Assembly: GCA_903839795.1 (NCBI GenBank)
Contig: CAIMDR010000206.1
Coordinates: 1-5,213, forward strand
Direction: 5' to 3'
DNA length: 5,213 bases
From: an uncultured Methylococcaceae bacterium
GTDB lineage: Bacteria; Pseudomonadota; Gammaproteobacteria; Methylococcales; Methylomonadaceae
Of the stretch, positions 1 to 5,213 are shown one piece after another (the first letter of the stretch is position 1; every line of letters begins with the position of its first letter). The notes under the pieces were generated by a model, which searched no databases, was not told where the DNA came from, and saw nothing but the letters and a program-made list of their open reading frames with translations. Made by a program: the position numbers and the translations under genes.

Positions 1-63
1 AGTTATATTTTTTGTTTTTCTTCGTGTTCTTCGTGTCTTCGTGGTAAAAATATTTCGTTTGAA
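1..63. repeat. Copy 1 of 63-bp direct repeat (CACGAAG-type intergenic element)
   Basis: This stretch matches positions 160-222 at a constant offset of 159 bp, with three mismatches in 63 (at 28, 46 and 52). Its core, read on the minus strand, is three successive CACGAAG heptamers spaced by one or two bases. An AT-rich stretch lies to the left and TTTCGTTTGAA to the right. Copy 2 has an inverted arm to its left; for copy 1 that arm would lie before the window start, so this copy is probably cut by the window edge. It contains no plausible coding sequence. It is most likely a dispersed non-coding intergenic repeat, possibly MITE- or REP-like. Confidence 0.8.
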
Positions 64-91
64 GGATTAAATAACTTTCAAAACGTTAGTA

Positions 92-110
92 ACGGGGTCG
101 CAAACCCCGT
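92..110. repeat. GC-rich hairpin between the two repeat copies
   Basis: ACGGGGT (92-98) and ACCCCGT (104-110) form a perfect 7-bp stem around a 5-nt loop. It stands out in otherwise AT-rich DNA. No T-run follows on either strand, so it is not a standard intrinsic terminator. It may be part of a larger composite repeat with the flanking copies, or a processing or stability element for an upstream transcript. Its role is unknown. Confidence 0.55.
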
Positions 111-142
111 CACGCTTCACAAACAGGCTATTATTTATTCAT

Positions 143-222
143 TCATCACAAAGACACAAAGTTATATTTTTTGTTTTTCTTCGTGTCCTTCGTGTCTTCG
201 TGGTGAAAATCTTTCGTTTGAA
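143..222. repeat. Copy 2 of the repeat, with imperfect 19-bp inverted arms
   Basis: Positions 160-222 repeat 1-63. In addition, 143-161 is the approximate reverse complement of 188-206 (16 of 19 positions), so this copy can fold into a long hairpin with a 26-nt AT-rich loop (162-187). The left arm has CACAAAG units where the right arm, read in reverse complement, has CACGAAG. An inverted-repeat, gene-free, multi-copy element fits a small non-autonomous mobile element or a REP-like sequence. It ends about 10 nt before the hypF ribosome binding site, so it may form part of the hypF 5' untranslated region. Confidence 0.75.
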
Positions 223-232
223 ACGTTTGAAC

Positions 233-239
233 AGGAACT
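233..239 (+). promoter_or_regulatory. Ribosome binding site of hypF, supporting a TTG start
   Basis: AGGAACT lies with its AGGA 9 nt before the TTG at 246. An in-frame TGA at 228-230 closes the frame upstream and leaves no other start codon before 246. The next in-frame ATG is about residue 119, inside the zinc-finger region, so the rare TTG start is well supported. No clear sigma-70 promoter was found between 1 and 232. Confidence 0.7.
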
Positions 240-245
240 AATCTA

Positions 246-2510
246 TTGACCACTGACAACCCACAAGCCAGACAAATCAAAGTAACCGGTAGAGTGCAAG
301 GGGTTGGTTTCAGACCTTTTGTCAGCCGCTTGGCTCATCAACACCGTTTATCAGGTTGGGTTCGTAACCGTGCAGGACAAGTCGAAATATGGGTACAAGG
401 TACACTTAAAAATCTGGATCTATTTGAGCAACAATTACTAAGCAACGCCCCGCCTTTAGCCAAACCTGATCAACCCCTATCGCAAACCGTTTGTCCGGTT
501 AAACTCGATACGTTCTCTATACTGTCTAGTGTAGCCGGTGATGTCAGCCAGGCGCATATTCCCCCTGATTATTTTATCTGTGATGATTGCCTGGCAGAGA
601 TGCACGATAAACTACAGCGCCGTTACCGTTATCCGTTTATTAACTGCACCCAATGTGGCCCCAGATACACCTTAATTGAACAATTGCCTTATGATCGCCC
701 CAACACCAGCATGGCTGCTTTTCCGCTGTGTCCTGAGTGCCGTAAAGACTATGAAAATCCGCTGGATCGGCGCTTTCACGCACAACCACTGGCCTGCCCC
801 GCTTGCGGCCCGACGCTTGGTTTCCGACAATCTGGCAGGGCTGATATTAATGACAACGAAGCCGCCCTTAAGGCCACAGTCGCGGCGCTGAAAGCGGGCT
901 TAATTGTTGCCATTAAAGGTATCGGCGGTTATCATTTGCTCTGTTCGGCAACCTCGGAAGCCGTGGTATTAAAATTACGCCAACGTAAACTTCGCCGCTT
1001 TAAACCCTTGGCGGTAATGTTGCCGTGGTCTGGCGCTGACGGCCTTGGTCATGTACAACGCTACGCGGATGCCACGGCAACTGAAATGGCACAACTAACT
1101 GATCCCAGTCGATCCATCGTGCTAATAAAAAAACGTCCCGGCACCGATCTGGCTGAAGCTGTAGCACCTGGAATGCACGAGTTAGGCCTCATGCTGCCTT
1201 ATAGTCCGTTACATCATTTATTACTGGAAGATTACGCAGCACCTTTAATTGCGACTTCTGCCAACATCAGTGGTGAGCCGGTATTAACCGAACCTGAGCA
1301 GGTTGAGGCTCGCTTGGGGCATATCGCTGATGCTTTTTTACATCATAACCGTCCGATACTAAGACCGGCTGATGACAGCGTTTACAGAGTCATTGCCGGT
1401 AAAGCGCAACCCCTACGCTTAGGTCGTGGCGCTGCACCCCTGGAGTTTAGACTGCCTTTTACCTTGTCCAACCCGCTGTTGGCCGTGGGCGGTCATAAGA
1501 AAAATACCATCGCTCTCGCTTGGAACCAGCGCGTGGTTATGTCTCCCCATATCGGCGATCTGGGCTCACCAAGAAGCCAACGGGTATTTGAACAAACCAT
1601 CGCTGATCTTACCCGACTTTATGGCGTTACCCTAAAACATTGTATTTGCGATGCCCACCCGGATTATAGCACCAGTCGCTGGGCTGAAAATTCCGGCTTA
1701 ATCGTACAAAAAGTATTTCATCATCATGCCCATGCATCTGCTTTAATCGCTGAACAGTCCTTATCTGAACCCGCGTTGGTATTTACTTGGGATGGCACAG
1801 GCTACGGTGAAGATGGCACTATTTGGGGAGGCGAAGGTTTATTCGGCAGACCGGGAAACTGGCAACGGGTGAGTTCTTTTCGTTCCTTTAGGTTACCCGG
1901 TGGAGAAAAAGCAGGACGGGAACCTTGGCGCAGTGCCTTGGCTTTATGCTGGGAACACAATCAAGAATGGTCTGAATGCCCTACAGAAACCGGCTTACTA
2001 AAACAAGCCTGGCAAAAACAAATCAACAGCCCGTTATCCAGTTCAGTCGGTCGTTTATTTGATGCCGCTGCCGCACTAACCGGACTGGTGCAACAGGCAG
2101 ATTATGAAGGCCATGCCCCAATGTGGCTGGAAGCAGTCAGCGGTGAACCAACCGAGACAGGCATTGATTTGCCTTTAAACTGTAATGCCGATGGTTTATG
2201 GTTAAGCGACTGGAGCCCGCTTATATCAATGCTACAAAATAAGCAGTTAACCATTCAGGAGCGAAGCCGTTGTTTTCATGCCAGCTTGGCAATGGCTTTG
2301 CTTAAACAGGCTAAACAAATTCGAACTAAACATCATTTTATTGCGGTAGGTTTAACCGGTGGCGTGTTTCAAAATCGCGTATTGACAGAATATGTTTCTA
2401 CTTTATTGAAGGCAGAAGGCTTTAAAGTCTATTTACCTAAACAAGTTCCCGGTAACGATGCCGGTATCAGTTTTGGACAAATCATCGAAGCCGGCAGTCA
2501 ATTGCGGTAG
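246..2510 (+). CDS. hypF: Carbamoyltransferase HypF, [NiFe]-hydrogenase maturation protein
   Basis: HypF takes the carbamoyl group from carbamoyl phosphate, activates it with ATP as carbamoyl-adenylate and transfers it to the C-terminal cysteine of HypE. HypE then dehydrates it to the cyanide ligand of the hydrogenase iron. All four family domains are visible. The acylphosphatase domain spans about residues 8-96, with GRVQGVGFR at 15-23, catalytic Arg23 and Asn41. Two zinc fingers follow: C112-X2-C115-X18-C134-X2-C137 and C162-X2-C165-X18-C184-X2-C187. A YrdC-like nucleotide-binding domain covers about 206-392 (KGIGGYHL from 224, KPLAVM 253-258, SANISGEP 338-345). The C-terminal Kae1-like domain covers about 410-750 (HHHAH 492-496, TGGVFQNR 704-711, PGNDAG 735-740). 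The length, 754 aa, is normal for the family and nothing is missing. The start is TTG. The gene appears to stand alone: its right neighbour is convergent and unrelated, and only repeats lie to its left. The partners HypA-E and the hydrogenase must be encoded elsewhere. Confidence 0.97.
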   Translation: MTTDNPQARQIKVTGRVQGVGFRPFVSRLAHQHRLSGWVRNRAGQVEIWVQGTLKNLDLFEQQLLSNAPPLAKPDQPLSQTVCPVKLDTFSILSSVAGDVSQAHIPPDYFICDDCLAEMHDKLQRRYRYPFINCTQCGPRYTLIEQLPYDRPNTSMAAFPLCPECRKDYENPLDRRFHAQPLACPACGPTLGFRQSGRADINDNEAALKATVAALKAGLIVAIKGIGGYHLLCSATSEAVVLKLRQRKLRRFKPLAVMLPWSGADGLGHVQRYADATATEMAQLTDPSRSIVLIKKRPGTDLAEAVAPGMHELGLMLPYSPLHHLLLEDYAAPLIATSANISGEPVLTEPEQVEARLGHIADAFLHHNRPILRPADDSVYRVIAGKAQPLRLGRGAAPLEFRLPFTLSNPLLAVGGHKKNTIALAWNQRVVMSPHIGDLGSPRSQRVFEQTIADLTRLYGVTLKHCICDAHPDYSTSRWAENSGLIVQKVFHHHAHASALIAEQSLSEPALVFTWDGTGYGEDGTIWGGEGLFGRPGNWQRVSSFRSFRLPGGEKAGREPWRSALALCWEHNQEWSECPTETGLLKQAWQKQINSPLSSSVGRLFDAAAALTGLVQQADYEGHAPMWLEAVSGEPTETGIDLPLNCNADGLWLSDWSPLISMLQNKQLTIQERSRCFHASLAMALLKQAKQIRTKHHFIAVGLTGGVFQNRVLTEYVSTLLKAEGFKVYLPKQVPGNDAGISFGQIIEAGSQLR

Positions 2511-2549
2511 ACCATTGGCACTTTCACAATATCCTTGATGCAGTAAAGC

Positions 2550-2587
2550 GGAATCGAGAAATTGAAAAATTAAAACTCCTCGATTCC
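2550..2587. terminator. Inverted repeat between convergent genes, weak terminator candidate
   Basis: GGAATCGAG (2550-2558) and CTCGATTCC (2579-2587) form a perfect 9-bp stem around a 20-nt A-rich loop, 40 bp after the hypF stop. No U-run follows on either strand, so an intrinsic terminator is not proven. Its position between the 3' ends of two convergent genes suits a bidirectional 3'-end or RNA-stability structure. A second, smaller stem (TAGCAA 2597-2602 with TTGCTA 2609-2614) lies between it and the stop codon of the convergent gene. Confidence 0.4.
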
Positions 2588-2632
2588 ACTACCTTATAGC
2601 AAGACTAATTGCTACAACCGTAACGGCTTTAT

Positions 2633-3112
2633 CTATCGGGCACCCGCGGCGGTATCGGTCGTATCCATAATACGATTTAGCAGGTTGGTCTGTTGCGATA
2701 CTCTATCTGCTTGAGTTAAATCAATCATACCTTTAAGATCTGAAAAACGTTGTTCCGCTTCTTTTAGAAATTCTGTTGCTTTAGGCAAATCGCCGCCTTT
2801 TACAGAGGCTCGCGCTTTTTTCAACGAATCATTAGCACGGTTACGATTACGGTCAACTTTATCATTAGCATTGATTTCTTTACTTACCGCTAAAGCCTCT
2901 TTAATATTCTCTATAATGATATCGTCCCCCGCTTTGTCATTAACGGCTTTCTGTGCTTCCTTAACTTGAGCTAAAGTAGCGTCAATGCCTTCAGCGGCCG
3001 TCATTTTATTATACATACATGCCATGCCCAAACAGATATCAGCAGTCGTCGAAAAAGATGCTAAAGAAAGTGTCAATGTAGTCGCTATGACAGTGCTTTT
3101 TAATAATTTCAT
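2633..3112 (-). CDS. Exported small helical protein, SmbP-like but lacking histidine
   Basis: This is a complete 159-aa protein of unknown function. A Sec-type signal peptide is evident: a positive start (MKLLK), a hydrophobic core at about 7-20, and likely cleavage after Ala24. There is no lipobox, so it should be periplasmic or secreted. The mature protein begins with a C27-X4-C32 pair. It continues as charged, Ala/Lys/Glu-rich helical sequence with an internal duplication: residues about 50-80 (VKEAQKAV, GDD, IKEAL) resemble about 97-126 (LKKARASV, GGD, LKEAE). This helix-hairpin repeat recalls the small metal-binding protein SmbP of Nitrosomonas europaea, a periplasmic four-helix protein rich in histidine. 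Here not one of the 159 residues is His, so if related it has probably lost that mode of metal binding. The resemblance is from memory of the pattern and is an inference. The gene is monocistronic in the window, with its own promoter and ribosome binding site. Confidence 0.85.
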   Translation of the reverse strand: MKLLKSTVIATTLTLSLASFSTTADICLGMACMYNKMTAAEGIDATLAQVKEAQKAVNDKAGDDIIIENIKEALAVSKEINANDKVDRNRNRANDSLKKARASVKGGDLPKATEFLKEAEQRFSDLKGMIDLTQADRVSQQTNLLNRIMDTTDTAAGAR

Positions 3113-3121
3113 TTAATGTAA

Positions 3122-3126
3122 ACCTC
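3122..3126 (-). promoter_or_regulatory. Ribosome binding site of the SmbP-like gene
   Basis: On the minus strand GAGGT lies 9 nt before the ATG at 3112-3110. This is a strong Shine-Dalgarno match at normal spacing. It fixes the start so that the complete signal peptide is translated. Confidence 0.7.
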
Positions 3127-3171
3127 GTTATAGTTATTTTTATTTGGTCTGCAACTGCCTAGATATTAAAC

Positions 3172-3200
3172 ATATTTAATTAGCGACATGACTGTGTCAA
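3172..3200 (-). promoter_or_regulatory. Sigma-70-type promoter of the SmbP-like gene
   Basis: Read on the minus strand, a perfect -35 box TTGACA (3200-3195) is followed after 17 nt by the AT-rich hexamer AAATAT (3177-3172), a poor -10 match. TATGTT, three bases further on, is a better -10 match (4 of 6) but with 20-nt spacing. Transcription would start near 3165 and leave a leader of about 50 nt before the ATG. The -35 is convincing and the exact -10 is not. Confidence 0.5.
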
Positions 3201-3259
3201 CTTTATCATAACTCTTGTAAATATTACATAAATTAACTCGGTTCCAGAAATTCAGAGCA

Positions 3260-3295
3260 GCTAAAATACATTAAAAAATTAAAGGTATTTTTAGC
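3260..3295. repeat. Imperfect AT-rich inverted repeat
   Basis: GCTAAAATAC (3260-3269) faces GTATTTTTAGC (3285-3295). The arms match fully apart from one extra base in the right arm, around a 15-nt A/T-rich loop. It lies in the divergent intergenic region, upstream of both the SmbP-like gene and the forward genes. It could be a regulator binding site, a structured leader or a remnant of a small element; the sequence does not decide which. Confidence 0.45.
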
Positions 3296-3438
3296 AGTCA
3301 CGGCTTTTAACCTAAGATTCTTTCAGTTGACTGGGCGTATATCAGAGATGGTCTTCACACAACGCCTTGTTGTAAGAAATTTTTTCCGCTTCTCCTGTCC
3401 GAAGTATTGAGAAGATGAACGTGGTAATTTAGGAGCTG

Positions 3439-3468
3439 TTTACAAGCCATTGAAATACGCATTAACAT
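3439..3468 (+). promoter_or_regulatory. Possible forward promoter for the leader ORF and acylase gene
   Basis: TTTACA (3439-3444, 5 of 6 to the -35 consensus) is followed after 18 nt by TAACAT (3463-3468, 4 of 6 to the -10 consensus). It is the best forward sigma-70 match I found between 3300 and 3511. It would start transcription about 35 nt before the ATG at 3512 and about 120 nt before the acylase ATG. In AT-rich DNA such matches arise by chance, so confidence is low. Confidence 0.3.
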
Positions 3469-3511
3469 AGACACTACCTCACGTTTATTAGTATTGGACT
3501 TAGCCCCACAC

Positions 3512-3607
3512 ATGAAAATTCTTTTTTTATCGCTATTTATAGTGTTTTTATCGGCCACTCTCAAAGCAGAGGAACCCTATTACTTACAGACAAGCTTATG
3601 CAATTAA
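3512..3607 (+). pseudogene. 31-codon signal-peptide ORF, probable 5' remnant of an exported-protein gene
   Basis: ATG at 3512 opens 31 codons ending in TAA at 3605-3607. The peptide starts MKILFLSLFIVFLSATLKA, a typical Sec signal peptide, and continues EEPYYLQTSLCN. The short mature part resembles the beginning of a family of small exported proteins, often labelled sn-glycerol-3-phosphate transporter in gamma- and betaproteobacteria, whose mature N-terminus reads roughly WYLQTSLYT. After QTSL the resemblance ends and a stop follows, exactly where the acylase gene begins. The simplest reading is a gene truncated at a recombination or deletion junction near 3595. Alternatively it is a genuine leader peptide: it overlaps the acylase start by 10 nt in another frame and could couple translation. 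It has no strong ribosome binding site. The family match is recalled, not computed. Confidence 0.4.
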
Positions 3608-5213
3608 AACGTGTTATTTCGGTGTTGCTGGTTGTTATTGTATTGGGTGCTGGCGCAGTTTTTTTTCTGCTGATGGCTTCTTTACCGAAAGAAGATGGCG
3701 AAATTTCACTGCCCGGTTTAGGCGCTGCGGCTACGGTGCATAGCGATGCGTTGGGTATCCCGTCTATTCTCGCCGAGAATCGTGAAGATGCTTTTCGTCT
3801 TTTGGGCTTTGTACATGCACGCGACCGCTTGTTTCAAATGGAATTAATGCGCCGCAAGAGTACCGGTCGGCTTGCAGAAATCTTTGGCTCAAAAGCGGTT
3901 GATCTGGATAAGCATCAACGTGATTACCAGTTTGAACAAGCCGCTCAAAATATAGTTGTGGCCTTACCCGCTAACCAGAAACCAGTTTTAGACGCTTATG
4001 TAGCAGGTGTAAACGCCTTTATTGACCAGGCCAACTTGTTGCCACCTGAGTTTATTGCGCTTAATTTCCATCCGGAACCTTGGCGTCCGGAAGACAGCAT
4101 ACTGGTTGCTCTCGGCATGTTTCAAACCCTTAATGGTCAAGAGCAGGACGAGCGCATGGTGACGGTCATGGAAAAAGCGCTGCCGAAACCGTTGGTGGCG
4201 TTTTTGACGCCGGATACCGATGCTTATGCCACCGTACTGTTAGGGGGGCCGGATTCGCACCGTCCGGCACAGCCTGTTCCCGTTAGCGCCTTTGCCGCTC
4301 TCGATGCGCAACCTGTCAAATTGGCCAAGGGTTCTGTTGATGTTGATAGCAGTATCGCCGGGTCAAATAATTGGGTGGTGGCCGGCAAGAAGACGCTGGA
4401 TGGTCGCGCCATAGTCGCCAACGATATGCATTTGAACTTGAATGCGCCGAATATTTGGTACCGCGCCGAGTTACAATACGCCAGGCACACTCTGAATGGT
4501 GTCACCTTGCCAGGGTTGCCGATGCTGATTGTGGGCAGTAACAATAATGTCGCCTGGGGGTTTACCAATGTTACCGCCGATCTACTGGATTTGATTAATC
4601 TCGACATTAATCCGGACAACTCTCAAGAATACTTGACCCCACAAGGCTGGCGCAGTTTTACCAAAAACTCAGCCCTTATCAAGGTCAAAGACGGGGCTGA
4701 CATACCCATAGAATTAAGCTCTACCGTTTGGGGGCCGGTCTCATCAAACCCGTTATTAGGCCATTCCGTGGCAATAAAATGGACCGCGCTGGAAACAGCG
4801 GCTGTCGATCTCGGCTTGCTCGATATGGATAAAGTGACGTCTGTCAAAGAAGCCATCACGGTTATTAATCAGGCGGGTGGTCCACCGCAAAATGTTGTTT
4901 TCGCTGATCGCGCCGGTCATATCGGCTGGACTTATATGGGCCATTTTCCCAAACGCAAAGGCTTTGACGGTATGGCTAGCCGGTCTTGGGCAGCGGCTTC
5001 GACGGCTTGGGATGGTTTTATTCCACCCGAGCAATTACCACGGCTTTACGATCCTCCCGAAGGTTTTATCGTCACCGCTAATAACCGCACACTGGGCCGT
5101 GATTATCCTTATGTCATTGCCCACAACTGGGCATTAGGCTACCGCGCCCATCGCATCACCGAATTATTACAAGAGTCGAACGGCATCACTGAACAGGCTA
5201 TGCTGGCTATGCA
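3598..5213 (+). CDS. Penicillin acylase/amidase family Ntn-hydrolase, membrane-anchored (3' end outside window)
   Basis: The gene runs off the window after 538 complete codons; family members are usually about 800 aa. The precursor of this family cleaves itself into alpha and beta chains, and the new N-terminal serine of beta hydrolyses amide bonds of acylated substrates. An N-terminal hydrophobic segment (about residues 6-28, after MQLKR) should anchor it in the inner membrane facing the periplasm. The alpha-chain signature GFVHARDRLFQME is at 70-82. The processing site is Gly255/Ser256 in GSNNWVV. Numbering beta from Ser256, the sequence aligns with E. coli penicillin G acylase: Asp328 and Asp331 fall on calcium ligands B73 and B76, Asn324 on oxyanion-hole B69 (Ala there), Asn496 in TANNR on B241, and Arg519 next to B263. 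The enzyme is therefore probably active. The substrate (N-acyl homoserine lactone, beta-lactam, acylated peptide or other) cannot be told. ATG 3598 lacks a close Shine-Dalgarno; the nearest, AGAGGAA at 3568-3574, is 23 nt away. Confidence 0.93.
   Translation, partial: MQLKRVISVLLVVIVLGAGAVFFLLMASLPKEDGEISLPGLGAAATVHSDALGIPSILAENREDAFRLLGFVHARDRLFQMELMRRKSTGRLAEIFGSKAVDLDKHQRDYQFEQAAQNIVVALPANQKPVLDAYVAGVNAFIDQANLLPPEFIALNFHPEPWRPEDSILVALGMFQTLNGQEQDERMVTVMEKALPKPLVAFLTPDTDAYATVLLGGPDSHRPAQPVPVSAFAALDAQPVKLAKGSVDVDSSIAGSNNWVVAGKKTLDGRAIVANDMHLNLNAPNIWYRAELQYARHTLNGVTLPGLPMLIVGSNNNVAWGFTNVTADLLDLINLDINPDNSQEYLTPQGWRSFTKNSALIKVKDGADIPIELSSTVWGPVSSNPLLGHSVAIKWTALETAAVDLGLLDMDKVTSVKEAITVINQAGGPPQNVVFADRAGHIGWTYMGHFPKRKGFDGMASRSWAAASTAWDGFIPPEQLPRLYDPPEGFIVTANNRTLGRDYPYVIAHNWALGYRAHRITELLQESNGITEQAMLAM

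Larger units (their letters stand above)
3201..3511. other. AT-rich intergenic region without a recognisable gene
   Basis: About 310 bp lie between the promoter of the SmbP-like gene and the next forward reading frame. Reading frames here are short or have no recognisable protein character. A 69-codon minus-strand frame (3355-3564) has no good ribosome binding site, resembles no family I know and overlaps the forward ORF at 3512. Two things can be pointed out: an AT-rich hairpin at 3260-3295 and a weak forward promoter candidate at 3439-3468. The rest could be decayed coding or mobile-element DNA, but nothing in it can be named. Confidence 0.6.

Noticed and set aside
1..222. Possible CRISPR array, because of the repeated units upstream of hypF.
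   Set aside because: There are only two long copies with a single spacer-sized gap of about 97 bp and internal heptamer repetition, which does not fit the regular short repeat and spacer pattern.
676..1635. Short forward frames of about 70 codons inside hypF.
   Set aside because: They are out-of-frame with the intact HypF zinc-finger, YrdC-like and Kae1-like domains and have no protein character of their own.
3359..3385. ACAAC/GTTGT stem followed by a T6 run, considered as an intrinsic terminator on the plus strand.
   Set aside because: The stem is only 5 bp and A/T-rich, the T-run is not directly adjacent, and no forward gene ends upstream of it.
3355..3564. 69-codon minus-strand reading frame; part of it (MLMRISMACKQLL) vaguely recalls the last helix of IS5-type transposases.
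   Set aside because: No good ribosome binding site, the resemblance is only a dozen hydrophobic residues, no DDE motif and no terminal inverted repeats were found, and it overlaps the more convincing forward signal-peptide ORF.
4224..5137. Several open frames of 78-131 codons on both strands within the acylase gene.
   Set aside because: They are shadows of the acylase coding frame, which shows continuous family motifs throughout this stretch.

Overview
The window looks like chromosomal DNA of a gammaproteobacterium. HypF and the penicillin-acylase-family protein both read like gammaproteobacterial members. A methanotroph-type (Methylococcales) host is plausible from the SmbP-like small protein and the repeat style of the intergenic DNA, but that is an impression and not a proof.

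Layout. Positions 1-245 hold no gene. They carry two near-identical copies of a 63-bp repeat built from a CACGAAG heptamer (read on the minus strand), separated by a GC-rich hairpin. The second copy stops about 10 nt before the ribosome binding site of hypF. Positions 246-2510 (+) are a complete hypF, the carbamoyltransferase that makes the cyanide ligands of [NiFe]-hydrogenase; it starts at TTG and has no other hyp or hydrogenase gene beside it in the window. A short spacer (2511-2632) with a 9-bp inverted repeat separates it from a convergent small gene at 2633-3112 (-). That gene encodes an exported helical protein which resembles the small metal-binding protein SmbP but contains no histidine. 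It has its own promoter (perfect TTGACA) and ribosome binding site. Positions 3113-3511 are about 400 bp of AT-rich intergenic DNA with an imperfect hairpin and a possible forward promoter. At 3512-3607 (+) there is a 31-codon reading frame that looks like a signal peptide plus the first few mature residues of a larger exported protein. It overlaps by 10 nt the start of the last gene, a membrane-anchored penicillin acylase/amidase family Ntn-hydrolase (3598 onward, +). That gene runs off the window after 538 codons, with its nucleophile serine and the other key residues visible.

The genes do not form an obvious pathway. HypF is cytoplasmic hydrogenase maturation, while the other two are predicted envelope or periplasmic proteins. 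No CRISPR array, tRNA, rRNA or complete insertion sequence is seen. The points most worth a second look are the repeat pair abutting hypF, the histidine-free SmbP-like protein, and the apparent gene remnant or leader ORF fused to the acylase start.
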